A stretch of DNA of 64,000 bases from Branchiostoma floridae (lineage: Eukaryota; Chordata; Leptocardii; Amphioxiformes; Branchiostomatidae). The notes below the pieces were generated by a model. That model saw only the letters and a list, made by a program, of their open reading frames with translations, was not told the origin of the DNA and ran no database searches. Positions 38,001-47,000 of this stretch are shown here, one piece after another; within the stretch, counting starts at the first letter, position 1; the number at the start of each line of letters is the position of its first letter. Location: assembly GCF_000003815.2 (NCBI RefSeq), contig NC_049992.1:3519703-3583702 (forward strand), read 5' to 3'. Both the position numbers and the translations under genes were made by a program.

Positions 38001-41000
38001 GTAATACTGCAATTGTAATTCATACCATATTACTTAACAATTGGCAATGAGAATCGGCCATTTCAGATCACAGAAATGAACAACTGAACTGAAGAGCCTC
38101 GGCAACAATGTTGGATAACTGTTATGTTCGCAATCAAGCTCACAAGACACACGATCTAGATACAGCCTTATTCTTCCTCTCTCGTCACACATGGCTATCT
38201 TCCCCCTGACTCCCTCCAGAAGTCTGTCTCCTCCCTTTCCCCCTTGGCTGACTCCCCTGTGGGCCCTACCACTCCACAAACTTGTGGGGGGGTGTCCTCT
38301 TCCTGTTCAAGCGACCACAACCAACGTGCTGATTATTCTGTCGCTTGTGATTTAAGGGTCAAGGTCACTGGCCAAGGTTTCGGTTTTCACATCAGCTTGG
38401 AGACCATTGACACAAACGTGTCAATGGAGTTGGCTTCGACCGCCACTTGTGGTAGTAGGTTCCAGTCACTGATAGTACGCGGCAAAAAGGAGGCCTTACG
38501 GTAGAGTGTCTTACAGACAGGTTGTACCAACTGCCTGTCATGAGATCGTCTCGGGTTTCACTCAAAACACAACTACTGTTTTACACGTACAGGTATGATG
38601 TACAGCGGGTTCCTGTACAGGCTGGAGGTAACAGTCCAGCCAACAGCCGACCGCTCCACTCTGCACATCGGCAGGAACATCCGGGACTCCTTCCAGCAGA
38701 CACTGCGGGATCCCATGGACCAGATGCTGTACATGATGAAGGTGAATTATGTCACTCATATGTCTCAGATGTCCGCAAAGAGCTGATGAATCTCTCGAGA
38801 CACCGTAAATGCTTGTGTAGAAGGTTGACAACAGTATCAAAAGTACACCGATAAAGGTTAGGCAAACAGATAATGAGATTACTCAATACAATGCTAAAGT
38901 AATCATTGACAAGCAAATTTAATATAAATGATCCATTTTCTTGATCATAAAAACACTTTGGGTCCTCTTACATTGGATTGTAACAACATGATGAGACAAC
39001 AGATTGGTTTGTAACAACATTGAAGTACAAGTAGATATAGTGGTACTTACCACATTTTGTTTTCTTGTCCCTTAGGTGAACGGAGAGCAAGTGTTCCATG
39101 TCTGTAAGTAGCAAAGATTTAACTATCAATCGTTCTTGATCTTAAAAGAACATATTAGGGGATAACTGAAATTATCTCAGAAGTGGTTTACCATTATTTT
39201 GGGAAGTATTCAATCTAACGTTATATATAAAAATGTGTCTAACTCTGCCTGTCAGATTACTCTTGAAGCAATTTCAGTATGCAATATTTATCAAAGCAGG
39301 TCATGACATTGACTGAAACATAAAGCCCCTGGGTTTAATATATAGTTTTGTCTTACTGACGTGCGTCTACCCCTTCCAGACTTGAACGTCAGCCTCCCGA
39401 CTGTCTTGGATCAGCTGACGGCGAACTTCAGAAACCGTTACCCTGGCGACGCGGAGCAGGTGACCTTTGTCCCCACGACCTTGGTGGACTACCGTATGTT
39501 CCTGGCTCTGACGGTCGGTCTGTCGGAGTACCGGAACTTCCCGAGCTTCGGCGGCGTGCACGACGGGGAACTCTACTTTGTGGACATCTACCCACGGGAC
39601 ACGTATGAACAAGGTGAGGATTGACAAAAAAGCAGTCACTCAAGCAACTGGATATGATGTTGGAAATGGTCAGACGTTTCAGACAGCATCCTGTGTCTTT
39701 CATCAATGACACAGGATAAATCGTTTTGGAGAGAGTTTTTATATCCTATATGTGAATTGGTTAGATGAAGGTTCAAACTTTTCTTCTGGATAATATCAAA
39801 ATTTTATTCANNNNNNNNNNNNNNNNNNNNNNNNNNNNNNNNNNNNNNNNNNNNNNNNNNNNNNNNNNNNNNNNNNNNNNNNNNNNNNNNNNNNNNNNNN
39901 NNNNNNNNNNCTTTGTTCCGTGAAATTGTTTGTCTTCATTTTCATGTCACTGAGGAAGGAAGATGGATGTCTTCCGAAACGTCTGAATAAAATTTTGATA
40001 TTATCCAGAAGAAGAGTTTGAACCTTCATCTACTTATCATATCCTGGATGTCTAACCTTCACAAACGTATATGTGAATTGATATGCAAAAGAGATCTAGT
40101 CTGTCCAACTAGACTAGGTGTAAGACAACGCCTTTTTTGCTTGGGCGTCTAACATCGTAAGGTGAGATTTGAGTACAGAAATGGCTGCTAATTCAGTATT
40201 CGATCACAGAAAGCTCTTTCGCTACATCGCAATAGAGATAGTGGCTATGTACATAAGATTATACTTTAAAAAATCTCTTCATTTTCAACAAATTGTATAC
40301 GCCATTTAACGTGCCATCTTTTTCTTTTTCTGTAGAGTAACAGGTGGACTAGCAAGGATTGAATATCGCAACCTCTAGGTCTAGAGGCAAAATAATTACT
40401 TATAGTCAACATGCTTTGAATAAACTATTATTTTTTTCTCATTGTTTCAGTATTTTAATGATGCATATAAATAAATAACTTGTTATCTGTCAAGGTGTCA
40501 AGCTTGATCGGCTGTTGGAGAAGTGGGGAGAGGACTGGGATCTGACGGACGACGCACGCGCCAACCCTGCGTCATCGAACTTCATGATGCCTTACAAAGT
40601 ACTGGGAAGCACAAGGGTAAATTTGCAAGCACTTACTTGATATGTTTTGTATCTAAACTTTCCTTGGTATTCGTGTTCTTTTCCCGTTATTCGCCTAAAC
40701 ACAAATGTCATACAGCATAGCAATATCTAAACATGTTCACAGCGGATATTTCTACTAATATTTTATGTGTGTAGGGGTTGACGTTCTCAGAATCTCTGTT
40801 TCATTGTAAGGATAGACAGAGTTCAGCACTAAGGACAGATGCAGTCATCTAAAACATGCTGCAGGCCCTTTTGAAGTGGCCATGTGGAGTCTATATTCAA
40901 CAGATCTGGAATTCTTTAAAGTGCATTGAACTACTTGTTCACCAAAATTGGTGGTTTCATAAAAATCTGCACATTTTTCAGCTATGCGGCTAGACTTAAT

Positions 41001-44000
41001 ATAATGTCTTGCCACATTCCTTTGTTTTCTGCAGACTTTCCTTCTCGTGTCGTGGCCGGGTAACGAGGCGGTAGATAGGAACCTGTACCAGCTGCCGATG
41101 ATCAGCGAGTTCGGAGACGCCGTCGAGGTCAAGGTCAAGAGCATCGTTCCTTTTGATGAATACGAGCGCCAACTGCTGTAAGTCACCGCTTCTTTCAAGA
41201 TGTAAATTTTTACTTTGAAAAAAAGAATCATTGTATTGTTTTCTTTCGAAATCAAATGATCACATACACAACAAGCATGGTCCAAAATATTATGATGAAG
41301 AAAGCAGATATAAGTTTTTATAACAAACCAATAGATACTGACTATCTGATGAACGTAATGATAACAGACTTCAATATGCAAAGAAATACATGTAGGACCA
41401 TTTCCAAAATCATGACCAGCTGCTATCTGCTTTTTGGCGTATCGTATTGCCTGGTTGCCTACCCTTCATCGACGTTTTAATGTTGTTTGTTCAGGAATGG
41501 CCTGCCCAGTCCAGTTCCTGGTATGGTAGTAAGGGACCGTGTTGCCACATCGTCCTGTCGCTATGGCGGCCTGATGGACCCTCTGACGGGCCGCTGCCGC
41601 TGTAACATCGTCTGCACCCGTGAGCGCATCCCCGTGTGCGGGTCCAACGGCAGGGAGTACCCCAACGCCTGCATGCTACGCGCTGACTCGTGCGAGCAAC
41701 AGCAGACCATCGACAAAGTCGGATCACCCCCTTGTGGACGTAGGTTGATTTCTCACTAGATGTTATAGGCTGTTTTGTTGTTATTTACCCCATTTACGTC
41801 CAAAAGATACGTGCAGCCCCAAACGAGCTACCCTTTTCAGGATTTGGACCTTGTTCTCCCAGTCACCAACAAGTCAACAAGACTGAACCAGGAGCTGATC
41901 TGTGAGGCTAGAAGCTGAGCCGCAGGCACATACATGTACATGCCCTTTTATATATTGCTGAATTATGTACACAATATCTGCTAGTCTTCCCCTAAGAAGT
42001 GCTCGAGGCCATTTTACGCCCAATAGATTCAGCCCCAACCGATATGCTCTTCAGAGGATTTGAATTGGGTCTACCAGTTACCAACTAACTTGAACCAGAG
42101 GCTCAACTGTGAGGCCACTACCAGTTGATGAGATACAGATACTTCCATATGGAAGCATAGCTAAATTATGTACCAAATATCGTCTCTCGTACAGCCGAGA
42201 ACAGCGTGATGTACAGCGGTTACCTGTACCAGCTGAACGTCACAGTCCAGGTCACGCCGAGCACGTCAGTCATGGAGTACGGCAAGCAGCTCCGCAGCTC
42301 CTTCAGCGACACCTTACAGGAGCCAGAGGAGGAAATCCTCTACATGCTGATGGTGAGAACAATAAGTGTACTCTTGAAGAGGTTCATCATTCAATTGAAT
42401 ACACTTTATAGAATATTCTTCAAACAGTGACATTTTGAAAGGCTTAAAACGCATAAACCTCCAAATCCTTTATGTCTGTTCAGTACATCTTGTTCGCGGG
42501 GTGACCTGGCCTTGTCTGTTTGTCTGTGCTTCACTACATCTGCGCTGCAGTTTTGTAATATTCTGCTGGGGGCATTTTATATAGTCACTACAATAAAGTT
42601 GGTAATACTTGTAGCGCTCGTCCAAATGCGTGATCGAGAGTTATATAATATTACTTAATATTTCCCTGCTAACTAGCTATATCCATATTTTAACTACAGG
42701 TCAACGGGGAACCCACGTTCCTGATATGTAAGTACAGTCTTTGTAGTGTTACAAACTTGATCTTCTCTTGCGCTTCAAAATAACATATTTATGCTTTAAG
42801 AGCGCCAGATTCTTTTGCAAAATGTGTGATTCCATGTTTGCCTATTATTTGTATTGAACAAAGGATCGTTAATCTTTCTTGCATTTTCAGTCGTGAACGT
42901 CTCCGTGCCAACGACCCTTGACCTGATGATGCACAACTACCTGATGACGTATCCTGAAGACGCAGAAACCGTAACCATGACAACCACGCCGCTTTCGTCC
43001 TATGAAGCGTTCCTGGCGACCACAGTCCTGGTGCAAGAGAAGAAAACGTTAAAACAGTTCGGCGGCATCCGAAGCGGAGACCTGTACCTTGTGGATATGC
43101 ACATCAGAGATACAAGTGAGCAGATAGTGTAATAGGCTAGTGTAATAATTTTGACAACTGTACTTACTTCTTTATTCAAGACGACTGCTGGCCACCTGTG
43201 CCAGGGCTTCCGCAGCAGTATATTCAAATAACTGGATACTACTGAAGGGAGTGAACTTTGTTTTCGGCAAGTCTGGGTGTTCGTCAATTTTTGTTGCTGC
43301 AGTGCAGTTCCTGTATGTTCTGCATGGACCATGGGAGATGGACCATGTCTGCAATGCCTGCCTTATTTTTACCTGAGTCTGTCTGTTTTGTTTTTATCAG
43401 AAAACTTTGCTTCTTTCCCTGCATATCGATGGTCGAACAACTGTCAAAGCGACATACTATGTCTCGTTCAAAATTTTTGGCTTTAATCACAGTTATAATT
43501 TGTACGTTTCCCCAGACCTGAACATGGACAGAATACACTCCGTCATCGCTGATGACGCCAAGGCACTGGCTTCCAACCGACCCTACCCAGAATCCTCCTC
43601 TCTCCTGCATCCCTTCAAGGTCGTGGGCAGTCTCAGGGTCAGTCGTACTTCCTAATAAAAAATGAATTTGCCAGCTTCGGCAACCTGGCTCTACTTTGTA
43701 ATGCAACATTTGATATTCGCAATATATGCAATTACAACCAAAGAACCGAACACTCTAAACTCATATCGGAATCGCCCAATGTAATGTATACATCTGCTGC
43801 CATGCAAACCTAAGTATCTAAAATAGGATTAATTAGGGGGAGTTACTCCCACAGTGAGTAAGCACTAGTCTAACCCATTTTGGCATGTCTGAGAACTGTT
43901 TATCTATAGTTTGGGTGGACTATTATCCAGGGTAAGTCCATATTCAGTCCTCCAATTTCCAGACAATTTCCAGACATATTGTCGGTGAAAAGAGGACTAA

Positions 44001-47000
44001 GGCCCGTGGTAAATCGTTCATAAGGTTACACATGCATGTGTATGTTTGCCAATATCACATATATACTTGTATGTATAAGGTGTTAAACTATGTTTCATGT
44101 TCTAGGATATGATCCTGATGTCAGCCCCCAGTAACGAGTTTATCGACACCCACCTGAACCGCCTGCCGCGCCTTAAACAGTTTGGGGACAGTCTTGAGGT
44201 CACCGTCAGGAGCGTGTCTCTGTTCGACGACATCGAGGAACAAATCATGTGCGTGTCTCAAAATTCGTTTTACGTCTAAGGCCCTTTTTTGATAATTTTC
44301 TCAACTGTGTATGTTGCGTTGCTGTCTTTGGCTTTCAGACTATTACAGATATTGATTATATTTTAGTAATATCAATGGGAATTTTGATTCTATATACATT
44401 ACACTGCTTTATTATAGGTGAAAGTTTATTGGACTATGGTATGCTGATTGTGCTCAAACCTACCAGTTTCTGACATAAATCTACAGATTCAACATGCCAC
44501 AAGAAGAGAAGAATTGTTGTTTACTGCTATATAGCGTATTTTGAATGAAATCAAATTCAAATTTTCAGTTTTCTCGGTAGCCTCGATTAGTAACAAAACA
44601 TTCCCTTTTCGTACTTGATTCATGGTAAGTTTACAAAACTCTACAATGGTAAAACAGTGTTAAAATAAATCATTTTGTTTCCTGAAATGTTCATTTTTTT
44701 ATGTTTGTTTCGTATTTGGTTTAAAGAAACATTTACAATTTACACAAATTAATAATTTCTGTCTCCCGGTCCAGAGAGAGAAACGGCGCGGCGGCCTCCA
44801 TCTCCGCCTCCACGGCGTACGGCGAGCACCAGGTGAGCGGGTACAACAACAACGGCGGCAGGTGCCGCTATGGCGGGACCAGAGACCGGTCCGGGCAGTG
44901 CAAGTGTAGCGAGGTCTGCATCGTGGACTCCGTGGCCGTGTGCGGCTCCGACGGGAAGGAGTACCCGAACCAGTGCGCGTTAGAAGTGCAGGCCTGCAAG
45001 CAGCAGAGGGCCATTGATGTCATCGGCAGCCCACCGTGTGGAGGTACAAATAGAGTCTTATCTCATATTAGTTAGTTTTGAATAAGTTATGACAAGATAG
45101 GCAGTAGAGACAACGATCCCAGCGCCACCACCGTCTGCCCAGTTTGCGTTAGAGGTGCAGGCCTGCAAGCTGCAGAAGGCCATTGATGTTCTTTTGCAGC
45201 CCGCCGTGTGGCGTGTGGAGGTATAATAATGAAGTCTATGGTCTTAAGCTTGGAAATTCTGCTACCTGGGAACAACCGTAACCATAAACCAGTGCAGTTT
45301 CTACCTGCTTTCCTCTGCCAGGACTCTGAGACGACATACAGTTGACCCTCTAAACATCATCACCAAAACCCAGGGAGAGCCATGCGAGTTTATATCCTGT
45401 ACATAACCTTAAAAAACGTAGGGTTTCCAGCGAGGGATTATCAATTGAATCTTGAAAAGTGACCGGGAAAGCATTTGATGTAGGGCTTAATTACTTTATT
45501 TTGTTTTTCCCACCCCAGATATCCAGTACAGCGGGTTCCTCTACCTACTAGAGATCTCAGTCGTCCCCACTGCTGAGTATGACGAAGGCGTGGTTCATAT
45601 CGGACAGACTCTGCAGTACTCCTTCTCAGAGACACTCAAAAACCCACGGGACTCTGTCATACACATGCTCAAGGTACAGAACTCCTACTCTTAGAGACAC
45701 TCAAAATTCTGCCATATGCATGCTCAAGGCGATAGTGTTCGCTGCAATAATTCTGTTTCAAAGTCATATGTTGTAGAATCTGCTTTTTCTTTGTATAAGG
45801 TAGGTCTGGAGAAGCTTGTTATTTTTCTGGCCATGTCCGTTAGTGATATTAACTGTGCTGTAGCAGTGGTGGAAAAGCATGCCAAGTAGATACATGTATA
45901 CGTTTCAGTTACATTTATCCAGTTACAGATGATAAATCCGATATCAGATAATAAACGCGGCATTCTAAAATATATTATCTTTCTTTCACAGGTGGATGCT
46001 GAACCAAAATACCTTATATGTGAGTTTATATTCTAATGCCTAATTAATCAAATGCACACATTGTTGCACATTTTACAGATGTAAATGTGTCTTTCCTACT
46101 TATGATTTTGATATTTAGTGATGTAACTAAGTGATTGCTACTGTATATATTTGAGCATTTATTAACCAGAAAAGTGCAATTGCTCTGTGCGTTTAACAGT
46201 TATGAGGTAAAAAGTTTAGAAAAATCGGTAAATGTAACGTATGATTTCTAATGATTTTCTTGCTATATTCCAGTTTTTCAATATGACGTACTGACGATTA
46301 TGATCTTACAAATTTCTCCCCTAGACGTGAACGTCTCCTCACCTCTGGTCAGCACACTGATGTACAACTAATGGCGGACGAAAAATACAAAAAGAAATTA
46401 TTCTGTGCGTTTTACAATTTATGAGGTATAGGCTTTAGAAAAATCGGCAAATGTCATGTACTTTTGCTACTTGAATATAACGATTATGATTTGACAAATT
46501 TCCCCCAGACGTGAACGTCTCCTCACCCGACATGGTGAGCACACTGTTGTACAACTACTGGCGGACGCAGCCCGAGCTGGCTGCCCGCCTGACGGTCCAC
46601 ACCACCCCGCTAGCGCACTACCACGCCTTCCTGGCCACCACGGGAGGTGTGGACGACATGGACGTGTTGAAGACGTTTGGAGGGAAACAGAGCGAATGGA
46701 TGTTCCACATAGACATCCATGCCAAAGACTCAGGTGGGGAAATGTTACCAAAGATGTAGACAAAATTTGAATCTGTGTTGGCTTTGCTATGTATTTTCCT
46801 TCACATTGTTTTCAGTTATTCCCACATATGAATGAACTTTATTGTACAAGAACCGTACAGGATATGATATATGGCAAAAAAACTACAAAATAGCAACAAT
46901 TGCCATTAGAAACTAATCAATATATGGCATACTACGGTCTAGGAGAAAACAATTAATAGTCTATATGTGGATAAAGTATTGGACATAATTTAAAAGAAGT

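Noticed and set aside
38244-38504. 86-residue + strand frame before module X3
   Set aside because: It lies in an intron, shows no domain, and does not join in phase to its neighbours.
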